Shown piece by piece: positions 1-13,500 of a stretch of DNA of 64,000 bases. Under the pieces are notes generated by a model. It saw only the letters and a program-made list of their open reading frames with translations. It was not told the origin of the DNA and did no database searches. Made by a program: the position numbers and the translations under genes. Numbering within the stretch: position 1 is the first letter of the stretch; every line of letters starts with the position of its first letter. The stretch comes from Eremophila alpestris peregrina (taxonomy: Eukaryota > Chordata > Aves > Passeriformes > Alaudidae), in contig WMCF01000003.1 of the NCBI GenBank assembly GCA_009792885.1, positions 17,260,297 to 17,324,296 on the forward strand, read 5' to 3'.

Positions 1-1352
1 ACTCTTCCTACAGCTGAGACTTATATAGTAGCTGCCTGTCTTTCTCTTCCTCCCCCTCCCCTCACAGGGCTGGGGTAGGTGGAGTGGGTGCATCTTTGCT
101 GTCTAACAAGAGTTGACTGCACATACACACAGACTTGTGTATACCTCTCTCACCACAACTTCCCTCTGAAAAGTTCTCTATTTAAACATCTTATTTCACA
201 TAATTTCAAGGAAATTTGCTTTACATTCTCTTTTAAGCCTGACTGATACTGATACTTTTGAATGAACTCACAAGTTAGAGGAAGTGGACAGAAATCTCTA
301 GCAAGTCTTGTGTCCTCAGCAAGTGAAGTAAAAGAAGTTAATTTGTAGTCAGTAGTGATTTGAACACAGGAAACACTTTACTGGTCATGAATATAAGCAT
401 ACCAGCAGCTATATCTGAAACCAGGCTTCTTGATTATTGCAATAAGGTCCTAGAAATTAAAGAAAAAGTAATGATTCCAACTGTTTTTCCCCTTGCTGCC
501 TGTCTGCTCCCTAATGCAAAGAACTGAGTACACGCCACCCTGACACTTCTGTCCGTGCTTCAGCTACCACTGCTGCAGAGCAGCCAGAATTATCTGTTCC
601 AGCAGCTGTGACTAACACCAGGAAAGACTGCTAACACTACCTCTTTCTGCAGATATGCCTCAGCTCTGCCTGCCCCTCCCCAATGACAGCTGTGCTCTTC
701 AGGCCAAAGAAAATAAGATGTTAATCAGGCAGTAGTATGTGGAAACGTGTAGGAAAGACTGCAAATTTAAAGACCCAAAAATCCCTCTGACATCCTAGCG
801 AAGTGAACGATCTAAGAAAAGCACTTGCTCTGAAGTAATACATCATTTGGCTTGATCCCATCCTGTTCCCTAGCTACCAGCACAACTCCTTCCTCCTTTT
901 TGCCTCCTAGTCCTTGGGTTACGCTACTCAGTGCTAGGTTTTGCCAACTATTAACTCCTTCCAAGTCTCTTGCATTTTCTCCTCTTGTGCTGAGGCCAAC
1001 TTTAGGAATTTTACAATAAAAACCTTTTAAGGTCTCTCTTTGTAAATCACTCCCATTAAGTGCTTGTGGCTCACATCATCAGTTACTTTTTTCTTCCCAG
1101 CTTTATGCTCTTGCTCAATTTGGCTCTTTAACTTTTCTTGACCTTCCATGGTCTTTAGTAAAGTGTTTGTTTTAAAGTAAAAAAAAAACAACTACTCAGC
1201 CTCCTCAGCTGCTAGACGAAATTACAATTTTCATGGAAGACTTGCATGGAAGTCTGCATCACTGGTTCAGGTGCTCTGCCTTTATGAGCCACAGCTGAGT
1301 TAATAGCAACAGTGGTACACATAAACACTGTGGCAAATGCTTCTTCACTTAC
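1..1352 (-). other. ZFYVE1: ZFYVE1 intron, 5' portion (partial)
   Basis: Intronic sequence downstream of ZFYVE1 coding exon 3. I see no match to the next expected exon (which would continue ALSDRF and then a Cys-rich ER-targeting segment). It is A/T-rich without a recognisable mobile element. Confidence 0.6.
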
Positions 1353-1567
1353 TTTCAGTGCTTTGTAGATAACCCCGGGCTGTCGAGGTGACCGAGTGGT
1401 GTTGTTCTCCAGCTGCTGCTCCACAGCTCGCCTAAGCCCAGAGAAATCTGTTGGAGGGTTGTATGTCCTTGTTCCCTTGTAGTGAATTGAGCTGAAAGCC
1501 TCAGGAAAACAGCTTAGCTTCCGAAACCGATCCTGAATGAGCTTCTCAGGAACCTCAGAAGGATGAT
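1353..1567 (-). CDS. ZFYVE1: ZFYVE1 coding exon 3 (to residue 406)
   Basis: The acceptor is TATAG|ATCATCC and the donor is CTGAAA|GTAAGT. The 215-nt exon begins DHPSEVPEKL and ends GVIYKALK in phase 0, matching human ZFYVE1 up to KALK. No further ZFYVE1 exon is visible between 1 and 1352, so the next exon lies outside the window. Confidence 0.94.
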
Positions 1568-4500
1568 CTATATATAAAGTATCAGCAAGTTCATAAACTG
1601 TTTAAAACAAAACTTTAATTGCATAGTACTTTCATATGCAATATAGACCTAGTTTCTTCATTAAATCTTCTAATGCATCTGGAATGCAGTCATCATTATA
1701 TTTTAAAACAAGGAAAAGAAACAAACTTTCCAAAAGCAGTCTCTGTTTTGTGATACACAGCTTTTAATTCTAAGACCAAGTTTCTCAGGCAAAACCAGAC
1801 ACATCTAGATTTTGAAACACAGATATCCAGATTAAGGAGCAAGTTAGGACATAATACAAGGAAACACAATGTCAGCACATTTGTTAGTTCTTTTCACCAG
1901 ACCATAACTTGGTATAGCTATTCCTAGCACCTGATAAGTGGAGGACATGAACCTGACAGACATGGGCTGCCTGTTCTCCATGCCAACCCTGTAGCAAGGA
2001 AGACCAAGCCTTTATCAACAATTTGTACATGGCAAAGCACTTCAGAACTGGCCACATCAGGTCAGACTCCACAGAGACAACCACACTCTCCTGCATTCTT
2101 CCAAGTACCTGTTGTACATTTCAAAATAAGGCAGGCCCTATCTTCCTTGTCCTAAAACTACATAAACACACTTACCTCAATTATCCATTGAGACAGATGG
2201 TTACAGCTTTCTGCATATCCATATGCTAAGAGGTTTCTTTCCTATTCCTACTGTGATCTGAAGTGACCATAAAAATATGTATTTTTTTAATGACCCTGAC
2301 TTTGCATTCAGGGGCAAAGTGTCCTCATGGGTCACTAAAGGCTGAACTGATGAAACAGCAAATGTCAACAACTTCATGAAAGGCTGAACTGCTAATCAGC
2401 AAATTGGTATATACGGAAAGGATCTGCCTTACAGGTAAGTTAGAAGCTATTAAGAAGTTACTCCAGTAAGAACCAGAAAGGATGTCAAGTTCTTCCACTA
2501 GTTTAAAACCTCACTGTTTAGAAAAGCCAAAATGAGAATGTGGGTCAGCCAGGACTGCTGAGGTATTTATTACACAAGAGACAGCTCCTAGATATCCACA
2601 AACAGCAGGACTGAGCCTCAGCCACTGTTGCCCATGGGATAGACTCATGTCAGAGAAGTTCATGGAGAACTGTCTCCTGTAGGAGGGGTCCCACACTGAA
2701 GCAGGGGAAGGACTCCTCTGCCTGAGCAGCAGCAGGAACAATGTGTGATGAATTGACCATAACCCCCATTCCCTGTCTCCCTGCATGGCTGGCAGGGGAG
2801 GAGGTAGAGCTGGGAACCAGGGAAGGATGAGGCTTTAGGATTTATTTTTCTTCTCATTACCCTGCTCTGATTTGGTTAGTAATAAATTCAATTAATATTC
2901 CCAAGTCAAGTCAGTTTTGCCCATGATGGTATTTGATGAGTGATCTCTGCTGGATCTTATCTCAACCAATGAACTTTTCATTGTATTTTCTCTCTCCTGT
3001 CCACTTGTGGAGAGGAGTGATAGAGTGGCTTTGGTGAGTGCCCAGCATCCAGCCAAGGTCAACTCACCACATCAGTTTTCACCTTCATCTGCCATATCAC
3101 TCATCCTCATGAACTTGTATGATGACCCCTCCTGTGGCTGGCAGAACTCATGACTATTCAGTGCCAATGTTCAGCTGGCTAAGAGGATTATTCTAGCTGA
3201 TTTGGAATAGTCAGATCACCATGAGGGAATGCTCTTCCAGTTCCTCAGCATGGTTCCCAGACTGAAACCAGTGACAGCAAAACCAAAGTCACATTTTTAC
3301 ATGGTGGTAAAGAATGCTGAATATTCAATGCAACCTGATAGTTTACAGTGTTTAGCACGTTGTAATTGGAATTGCCTACTCACCAGAGCCCAGTAGCTTG
3401 GTGTACACAGTCTCATGAAAAATGATGACACCTGGACCCAAAGTTGACAGAGGAACATCCAGGCCACAGCGGGCTGTGGTAGCTTTTAGCTCCTTGGTGA
3501 AGTGTTTTAAGTAAGCCTCCGAGGCATCACCAAGGAATTTGAAGAGGTCATTGTGGAGCCTGTCAGCACGAGTGCGGTAGATGACGAGGTCAGAGATGGC
3601 CAGGACCTTCAGCAGCAGCCGTGTTCTCTGGCTCAGGTTCACAGTGGCCCCCAGGAGGCCCTCGGTGTCGATGACCACCACTCTGCGCACTGGGTCGTAG
3701 GCTGCCCACACTCCCACTGTGCAAGACTCCTGCGCAGGAGACGTCTTGAAGACTTCCCGGCCGTAGAAGAAAGTGTGGTTAAGTGTGTGAGACTTGCCAT
3801 CCCCTGTGTTCCCAAAGATGGACACTACCTTTAGGTGCTGGTCGGGACTGCAGTCCAGTTTCTTAATAAAGTCTTCTTCATTCCTTACCTTCCAAAACAA
3901 AAAGAGAAAAATATTGTAACTGTGTGATTGGCTTAGACAACACTGAAAACACAGCTAGTTCCAGGATTCATAAGATTACAAAGAGTGATTATCTCCTCCT
4001 CAGATTTCATCATAAGTTTCTGAAGCACCAAGTACAAAGCAAAATACTAGAATGCAGTTTTGTAAAATGTACACATTGATGGGATTTTTGTTGTTCCACC
4101 TTGTAGCTGTTTTGGAAATAATGCCTCACTGTGATTATGCATCTAGTCAACTCTAGTACCTCACCCCATTCTCTGAGACAGCCCTTTCAGAGAAGGGAGC
4201 ACAACACTACTTCCAAGTCTGTCAGAACAGCTACATGGAGTATGGCAGGCTTTCTCAGTAGCACTGGTCTCCTAGCAAGCATCCAAATTCAGGTGTGAAA
4301 GAGGGGGTTGCTTTTACCACTTGAACTTCCCTCATCCACAGAGGTTGTTTAGGTAGAAAAATCTCTGCCATGCATTTGTGCTGCATCAATCCCTAGCCAG
4401 GGGCTCCAAGACACTGTCCTATTCCCACTGCTCTCCAGCTGATCAATCCTTCAGCTGAAAAGTGGGAGCAGAGAAGCAGCAGCAAAGCTGTTCACTGGAG

Positions 4501-7500
4501 TCAGGTGCTTGAAGCAGGTCAAACTGGCTCTCACAGAAGCACCACAACTACCTCAATGATCCATTTCATAATTTACTGTATTGTACTTTCATTAAAAATA
4601 AAAGAACACACACAAACAAAACCAAAAAGAAGTGCAGGTAACTTCTCTTTGGCTTTACACAGTTTAAGTGTCAAGCATAGTGCTGTTTAGTCTAAAGAAC
4701 AGGGCATTTTCTGTTCAGATACTGGAGTAACAAGAGCAGATAAACGAGCAGTGAAATGGGCAAGGGCTCTGTACAAGAGCCTGCCCTGATCTTGCTGCGG
4801 AATAGTGTAGGCCTGATACTTCTGGGTCTGAGAAAGCCTGCTACCAGCTGCTAACTTTTTCCCAAGGGAAAATATCTCAAGAAAGCTTCTTCTCAAAACA
4901 ATCTTGGCAAACAACTATCCTTTCTCAAAACAATCTTTCTCCAGGTGGTGTTTTGCTGTTTCTCCAGTTTAACCAATGGGGTTAGAGAGGTGTCATTCCT
5001 AGTCACCGATCATGTTAAGTCTGTATCGGAACACCTTATAAAAAGGTAGTAAAAATTAGACAAAAAAGCTTTTTATGCTATTTGTCTTCTGAAATATTGG
5101 AGTCTCTTATCTTTCTTTAATGTCCTAAAATGACAGAGTAGATCCTTGGCTTTCACAGGTTTCATGCTTCATTTATTTGTTTAGCTCTTACTTTTTTGTC
5201 TTCCAACAGGTTTTATCCATATATCATATGACAGAGAAGAACATGACAGAAGCACTTTTTGAGAAAGATTAAATCCACTTTCTTCATCCCAATTCCCTCT
5301 TCAAGGAATCCCCATCAACTGAAAAGAGCAGGGCTTCCATCCCCTCTCACCTGCCTCTTAACTTCTGGAAGCTCTTAGCTATTTTCATCCTGTGAGTACA
5401 GTTTGAAGATCTCACAATCTATGAACCAGAGAGGCAATGAGGTAATAAATAGTTTCTTTGAACAAGTTTATTCTTAGATCAGCAAATTAGTTTAAGGTTC
5501 AGCCAGCCCCATTTGCTTTGGTCAAATCTATCAGCAGCACCTAGACTTTGAAGGAAAATAAAAATCAGCCAGTGTGCCAAAACCAAAAAAAAATAGCCAG
5601 CATGCCAGACTGTGGTTGGGAACAGCATTCACGAAGAAAACCTGTGGGCTGTGGGCTTGCAGAAGCTTCTCACAGACTCAAACTGCTCAAGGCAGCCTCA
5701 CAGTGTAGAGAAAACAGGAAACAAGAGACATCAAAATGCTCTCAACAGAATCTTTCCTAGTGTCTGTGGGAGAACATCAAGATACACTGAAATTACAGGT
5801 GCACAAGAAAGTTGTGCATCTGTTTTCTTGGTAGCTGTGATTGTTAGCTTATCATCAGGAAGGCAGCTTACATGATAGATGCAGTTTTGCTTAGTGTCTC
5901 TTAAAATGTCTCTGTGGATAAAAGGAAGTTCTTGGTTCATGGAATAGCTCATAAAAGCATTCACAGATTTGACAACATGAAAATGTTATGTGTACGTAAG
6001 CAAAAGGGAATATGATAATGTCTTCCTCAAAATTTTTTGGTTTTAACTCCCACCTCCCAAAGTTCTCACCAAAAAGGTGACAGGTCCTTTTGCCAGAGTC
6101 AATAGTTATGTACTCCCTGGACAACATAAAAAATATCAGTTTTCAAACAGCTGCTTAAGTATTGGCAGGACAGCTAATGACTTTGATCTTTTAGCTAGCA
6201 CTAGTTATTACTTTGGTAGCAGTTTGGGAGAGTTTTTGGAATGGGCTGAGTAAGTAATGTCAGAAGACACAAAGGACAGTAGGGACCATAGGAATAAGGG
6301 TAACTGAGATATATTCCCACCATTAAGAGGCAGGAGGCAACTCAGTGTTGCCCTGAATATCAAATCACACACCCAAAGTTATTCCCCTCTAAGTTATCCC
6401 CTTCTAGGATCATGCAGACCTCCTTTCAAGACAGAACTCAGGAGTGATTTGAACAAGCAAGTTACCAAGGAGCACAGGAATGCACCAAAGTCTAGCTAGT
6501 CCAATGTTTATGTCTCACAGGACTTGGTAAAGAATGAGAAGAACTTATGAAATGAGTAAATGTTTCCTAGCACACTTTATCAGCACTCAGAAGTCAGATG
6601 ACCAAGAACTTCCTGAGCAGTGGTTGCACTTAGATGCTCATGGTTGGTAGAGAATCAGCAGACCTATCCTCCCTTTTAGAACCCAGTAAAAATTTTAGAT
6701 CCTGCAACATCCTTACAATAAATTCCATGTTGACAGATAAGCAACGAAACCAAAACAAAGCCAAAATGGCCAAAAGAAGCCCTTCCCTTTGAAGCTGAAT
6801 ACACTTGTACGTCACTGGGTGCTCCCTGTTTTTGTGCACTAGCTGACTTTAACCAATGCTGAGTACAGGAATTATATTCTCAAAGAACCATCCACAACCA
6901 TCCCCATATCAGGAGTCAAATTTAATTCCCTTGAGCAAGTTCCTTTAAGACATTTGAAGTCAGAATGGTGTAGTAAGTGTCAAAGTACTAATCCCCACTA
7001 CTTCGTTTTGTTTCTCATCTCTAAAAATTGGTATGGTACCACCTTCTGTTGCATGTGCAAAGGGCTCACATTTCCATAGCTGTGTCCACTTCCACATTGC
7101 CCAAGAGCTCCAGATCTCTTATGTTCACAGCAGAGGGCAAATACAAAACCTTCCTTACACTGCACAACAATGTAAATCAAGGATAAAAACTGTACATCTA
7201 AACCAAGATGAGTCATATCTCTTCAACCCCTTCTTGATTTTGCCATTTCTAGTATCAGAAACTCATTAACACTTTTGTTATAGCTCTTAAGAGACTCTCT
7301 TCTAAAAAGAACAGTTTTTACTGCATCATTTGTCAGAATCCTGGTTAGCTTTCTTTTGTAGTTTTAACTACGTTGCTTTTAGCAGCTGTCATCCAGCTCC
7401 CCATGCAGTCCCTTCACCCAAGTTCAGCTGAACAGGAGGTGAAGGTCTTCAATGGGAAAAAACAGAGAACTTGACAGCTAAAGTCCTCTATAAGGAGTGC

Positions 7501-10500
7501 ACAAAAACTCACAGCATGCTGCAGTGGAGCACATTGAGAACTGAAGTCTCTTTATCACCTATATTTGGAAATCTACTGTACATAACATAACAAGTTTTCT
7601 AAATCTGAGCCCTAATTCTAAAAAAGTAGAATTGTTTAGAAACAGAACTGCTAAAAAAACAAGAACTGTTAAAATTACATTCCTGCCTAAGAATTTCTTG
7701 GTAACAATGTTATTAAAACAAAAAAGTGTTTAAAAGCCTAGGAACAAAAATCTATAAAACAGAACAGAGTTTCCAATGACCTGTACTCATACAACTTTAA
7801 ATCTTCCTCCCGCAAAACACATTAAGAAAATCAGACATTTTTACCACAGTTTTCTCCTTTTATGACTCTTTATGAACCCTTTAGGGCTGGCTAATATTCA
7901 CGGAAGTGGTGCACAAAGCCAGAGCTGTGCCACAACACACAATAGCTCAAAACAAAAATCAAGAATGCTTGGCATAGTATTCATCAGACTGCCTTCATTT
8001 GCTAGTCTTACACTGTCGTTTTGACTTACGATGGTACTTTTGTTGTTGTGTTTTGAAGTCTTACTCGTTGCTTGACCTGGTTTCAAAAGAATGTTTTTAA
8101 TAACAAAAATATTTTTTCTGCAATCAGAAAGAAATCATCACATAAATAACTAAATTTTTGAGTCAAGGGTTATTAGGCATGGGAACGGGCAGCCCAGGGA
8201 AGTGATGGAGTTCCCATCCCTGAAGTATTTAAAAGATGTGTAGATGTGGTGCTGAGGGACAGTTCAGTGGTTGATTTGGTAGTGATGATTTAATGGTTGG
8301 ACTTGATGATCTCAAAGTTCTTTTCCAACTTAAGTGAGTCTGTGATTAGACAACCAGTACACGACAGTATTTTCTGACACCCAACCACTAAGTCAGTAAG
8401 AATGACAGAAATTTAACCCCTTTCTCAATGAACGGAAATGTAAGTTATAAGACTTATAACAGCCCATCCAAATGCATGCCAGCATAAAATTACAAATATC
8501 TGACTCAAATCAGTACAAGTGATCAAAACAATCAAGTGGAAAAAAAGAAGTATTTACCTTAAAACATTACTGAACATTGGCAATACAAGTAATGCTGCTT
8601 ACAGTTCAGAAAATATTTTTTAAAATGAGGCTTACAAGAATTCAAACACCTTAAATCAGAAGGAGAAATGGCAAAGCAAGCTAAAAGATCTGCAAGCCTT
8701 TGAAGCAGTCCTGAACTTCTAAAACAAAACTGAGACAATATTAGGTAATTGATCCTAAAGACAGAGTGTCACAATCAATTACTAAACCTGGAAACAGAAC
8801 AGATCTGTCAGATCTGCCCAGCTCAACACAGACCAGTTCTTAAAAACACTGCATCTAAATCTGTATTTTAACTCTAAAAAACTGAGATCCTATCCAGAAA
8901 TAGATTCACAAATAAGTGTTTGTTTGCATGCCTAAAGCACCAGGTCCTACCTTTAATTCATTAAATCACAATTTCAGTGAACATTGAAAATAAGAGAGAA
9001 ATCTATAAAGCTGATTTCTTCCTTTAACTACAGCCAGTAAGACAAACCTGAGAAGAATAAGCTCCACCACAGCAAAGTGCCACCATCAAAATTGACATCT
9101 CTGTAGGGCTCCTCACAATTACTCCAGAAAAGGCAGCACTCGAATGCAAAGAAGTGTAACTGGCTTAACCCAGCAACTCAAGTGCAACAGGCTATTAAAA
9201 ATGCAACTGGAAATTCCTCACTTTCGCCCCAGAAGAAGTTTTTGTTGATATCCACAAGTGTCTCTCTTTCTCAAGTGACAAAAAAGATAGTTTCCTGTGA
9301 GGAAGAGAAACTTTCTGCTATGAAACCCACGACATCAACAGAGGTGTGATACCAGCCCTAAAACACAGTAATTCAAATCCTGTTTCCTCTGAGATCTTAG
9401 GCTAATTCAGTTTGAAATGACTCAAAGATCTAATGACCCTAATGACCTCAGGAGATCATTACTTCCTTTGACTTTCAGAGTCTTCCAAACAAGAGATAAG
9501 ATTTTGATAATAAGGAGCTGCTCAAGAAGAGTCAAAGCTGACTTTTAAGTCCAAGCATCTCTAGTTTTCTACCTCAGATTGCCTCATACCTTTTCTTACA
9601 CATGACCATGGAAAATATAATTTATGCCATTACTCCAATCTTCCACATGTCACTTAAAATTCAGAATATAGTTACACCCATTTGATACAGAAATAAGTGT
9701 CTCTAAAAGATAAATTTCCTAGACATTTGATGAAAATAGATAACAGAGCAGAAAAGACAGACTCCAATAACCTTACTGAGGAAAGAGCATGTCTCATGTT
9801 CACCCCCTGCAGCCTCCAAGACACAGCAGTAGGCTGAGCAGTCATGCCCAAACGTGCTAGTCAGTAAGCATGCTGGCTGGTGCATGACAGCACACATACT
9901 GCTTCTTACTCAAAAGGCAGCAAATGTGGACAAGCACTGGATAATGGGAAAAAGACATCTCAGAAATTAGACTTTGTTAATTCATTCTACTGGTCAAAGA
10001 GTTACTTGTTACTATGTAAATGTTTTACAGTAGCCTGAGAAAGTTTCTGCAAAGGGCTGTGTCAACAGATTAGTTTATAGAATTGCGTATGTCATACCAG
10101 TAGTTACAATCTGGTATTCAGGAGTAAGTTATTAATCTCTGATCTAGTGAACACTTACGTACATTAATCATCATTGTTCTCAGTGATCTCCTCGCCTTCA
10201 GCCAAATTGACAGTGGACATCAGTATTTTCAGGACTGGAGTCCTACAGAGCCTCAAGCCCAAATTAAAGGACCTGACACAAGATGCAGGGAGGACAAAAT
10301 AAAGCAGGGACATGCCACAGGGATCTAAGGTTAAATTCCCATACTGGTCCTCATCTTCAACTGGTTTTGATCTTATTCTCCATGTGGGTGCAGATCTGGC
10401 TTAAGCATTTGTATTTAGGGGTGTTTCCCAACCTGAAGGGTTTTTTTCCTGTTTATTGTCTTCACTGCAGTACCACCTCTGCGTTCTGCATTGAGATTTG

Positions 10501-13500
10501 TTATCAGCCACAGTAAATACACATGGACAATACTCTCCGTGAACTGAATGTATTTTTCAGACCAAAATTGTCCTGTTCCTTCCCACAGCTCTGGCATAAG
10601 AATTCAGGTTCAATATTTTCGTGGGTTTGTATGGAGCTTAACAGCATGAGTTTCAACAGGACTTACAAGTCCCTGCAACGAAGGGCAGAGGCTGCCCATG
10701 TCTGAGGACCATGTCTATTATTACAGAACTCTGAGAGAGGCAAAGACAGAAGAGTTAAATCCTTCTTAACAACCCTACTCAAAGAGATCCTATTTCAAAC
10801 ATAAAAGGGAAAAAAATTACAGGGATTGGAGGTAACCCAATATGACTGAACTCCTGCCTAACCCAAGAGGCAATATTGACTGAAATATTGCTATTGTTTG
10901 CTTGCTGAAAAAGTGCTTCTGCAAGGACTGAAAACTAATAAAGACTTTGAGGTGAATGCAACTGCTGTGAAAATAACACTAACATAATAGTATCACCTAA
11001 CCCTAAAAGAGAACAGTAAACAATGATGCAGAAATCATGGTTCTGTATCCTAAATAACTTTCAGGTTCCTGTAGATGTTAATTTGGCCACAGAACTACCA
11101 ATTACCACCCCAAATTCACAGCTCTAGCAGCAGAGATCACATCCACGTGACAAAACTTGCCCAGAAGACAGCAAGTCAATGAGGAAATTCATGCTGTCTT
11201 CCTAAATACTAACTAGATTATTTGTGTGGACACTTACACCACTTTCCTTGTTAAAAGGGGCATTTATAAATTTACTTGTATAACAATTGCATCCTTCCTA
11301 GAAAACACTTACTCTGGTTATTTTCACAATTTCAGGGTGTTTGGACAGGCAGGCCAAAGAACTCAACCTTCTGCCTTTCTGTGATCCTACAGCAAAGCAT
11401 TAACAACCCAGGTAAAAAAAAGCCAGAAGTGTGTACTGCAGTAACATCTGCCTCCCAGTGAACTCTGCAGAAAAAAGAAAGTGGAAGCAATGGAAAGGAA
11501 CAAGGGTAGAAGACAGCAAGCTGGTTTTTCTTTCTTGAATGTACCCCAAAGCACTCACATCCTGTTTCTATTGGCAGCATCCAGGAGCCCAAAAGGATTC
11601 ATTGGAAAAGTGCAAAGAGGGGTACAGCCCAGGAAGCACTGAAACACCCCATTCTTCCCCCCAAGACTTTTTAGTTCAGAAACTGAACTAAGTTCAGGAA
11701 CTCCTTGAATGAAAGTGGGGGTAATTCCAGAGTGGCTTGCTACCAGGCTCTCTCACCAGTGACAGGCTCTCTTCCTTCCACACTCATGGCAGCAAATGGA
11801 CTAAAGAGGAAGCAAAGTATTTGACTTTCATTAATGTCCAAGAGTACTGCCTCATGAAGAAGGTGCAAGACTGGTTCCAGGGAAAAGCACTGTTTGTAAG
11901 TGGCTATGTTAAAAATTAGCTAAGAGTCAGCCTGAGGCTGTCAAAGGACTTGTGTGTTTGTTAAATGGATGGCTCTCTCTCCTACCTTCTAAAAATACTC
12001 TTCAAAGTACTGGTCTATATCCAGTGGAAGAAGGAACACTCCTAACCAGCAATTGCTGAGTAGTTTCTCTACTACTTTATTCCAAGGACAGAAAACAGTG
12101 CACTTAAATTTAGGTGAACAGATAATAGACTGGGATGGGAAGAATACTGAAATTAACCAAATAATAAGAGAAAAATTCCTAGAGTGTAGGACAGTAAACT
12201 CCCAAAAATACTTTGGCAAGAAAATCTCTCCAAAGCAGAAAGAGGTGGAAAACTCATCTATAGCAGATCAACAGTATCAAGGGACAGACTTTACATATCC
12301 TGATCCAACAGATCACACTGGCCTAAAAAACTCAGATCCTTCAACATTTTTTCCTCCTTTATATCTATGGCAAATATACTAGCTGTGACTCCTTACTTTA
12401 CAGGACATTGACTAAATTTCCCAGTATTTTACAGCTGATTGTGCTACCCTAAAGCATGGGGAAAAAACCCCCACCAAAACCACCAATTCCTCCAACAGCA
12501 CATGAAGCAAAAGAGTCACAGGAACTAGCACTATTTTCTGGGCAAATGCAAGCAATCAGACTGAAGAGCTCATGACCTTCTTTCATAAGAGAACACACGT
12601 TAGCTCCCATTTACTGACAAAGAATAATTGACGAGAAAAAGCATTCCTAGAGACTCCATTCTCTCATCCCTAGATTTTATCCAGGCTCAAATCAGTAGAT
12701 AATAAGGAAAAAATCACAGTATTTCCATCAGGTTTACAGCAGGAGTGAGATAAGCAAAGCAGCTAGCAAGCCTGCAAATGTGTAACTTTTTAACAGGAGG
12801 GGACAAAGGAGGACACATGAACTATTATGCTGTTAGTGACAGGTTATTTAATGATTGTACAAAATGGCCTGCATTTTAAATAAGGGCTATGGGTCCTTCT
12901 GTGTTACCTTAACTGACTGCAAAGCATTACATAGATCCTGCTCATATTTGCTGAGGGGAAGACCTCACTCCTTTAGGTGCCTAGACCTGCTAGAAGGAAT
13001 AGAAAAAGCCTCAAGGAATGGTGCTATATTTAGGAAGTTGAGATATCTATTGGCAGAACAAAAAGATTCTGCAAACTGAAGAAAGGGAGCTTATATGGGT
13101 ATCTCAGGGGAGACATAGCAATAAATGTACACTCCTTTTCCCTCATAAAATTACACAGCTGGGGAAATAATTTTTGTGACTAGCTAGAGGAAATTTTTTT
13201 TTCTTCTAGTCTCCTTAGTAAGTCAGACTACAAAGTCAGTACCTTTTATTTTTCTTTGCAACCCACAGATTGGGTAATTTCTTGTGACAGAAATTCTTGT
13301 TTCTGGTCAAAGATGAGCAAACTCTAAGGCAGATTATTAATAACCAAGCATGTCCTCTATCTTCTGGGGTCAATGAAAGACTTTTTCTACTTCTATTAAG
13401 CATATGTGCTGAGTCCTTAATTAGGGCTTTGGATAAAGTGTTATCATAGAAGCCATTAGTGACACTACAACCAAGTTCTCATCTTGTGGCAAGAACTCCC

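Noticed and set aside
12053..12382. 109-codon plus-strand ORF in the ZFYVE1 long intron
   Set aside because: No recognisable domain and no splice or promoter context.
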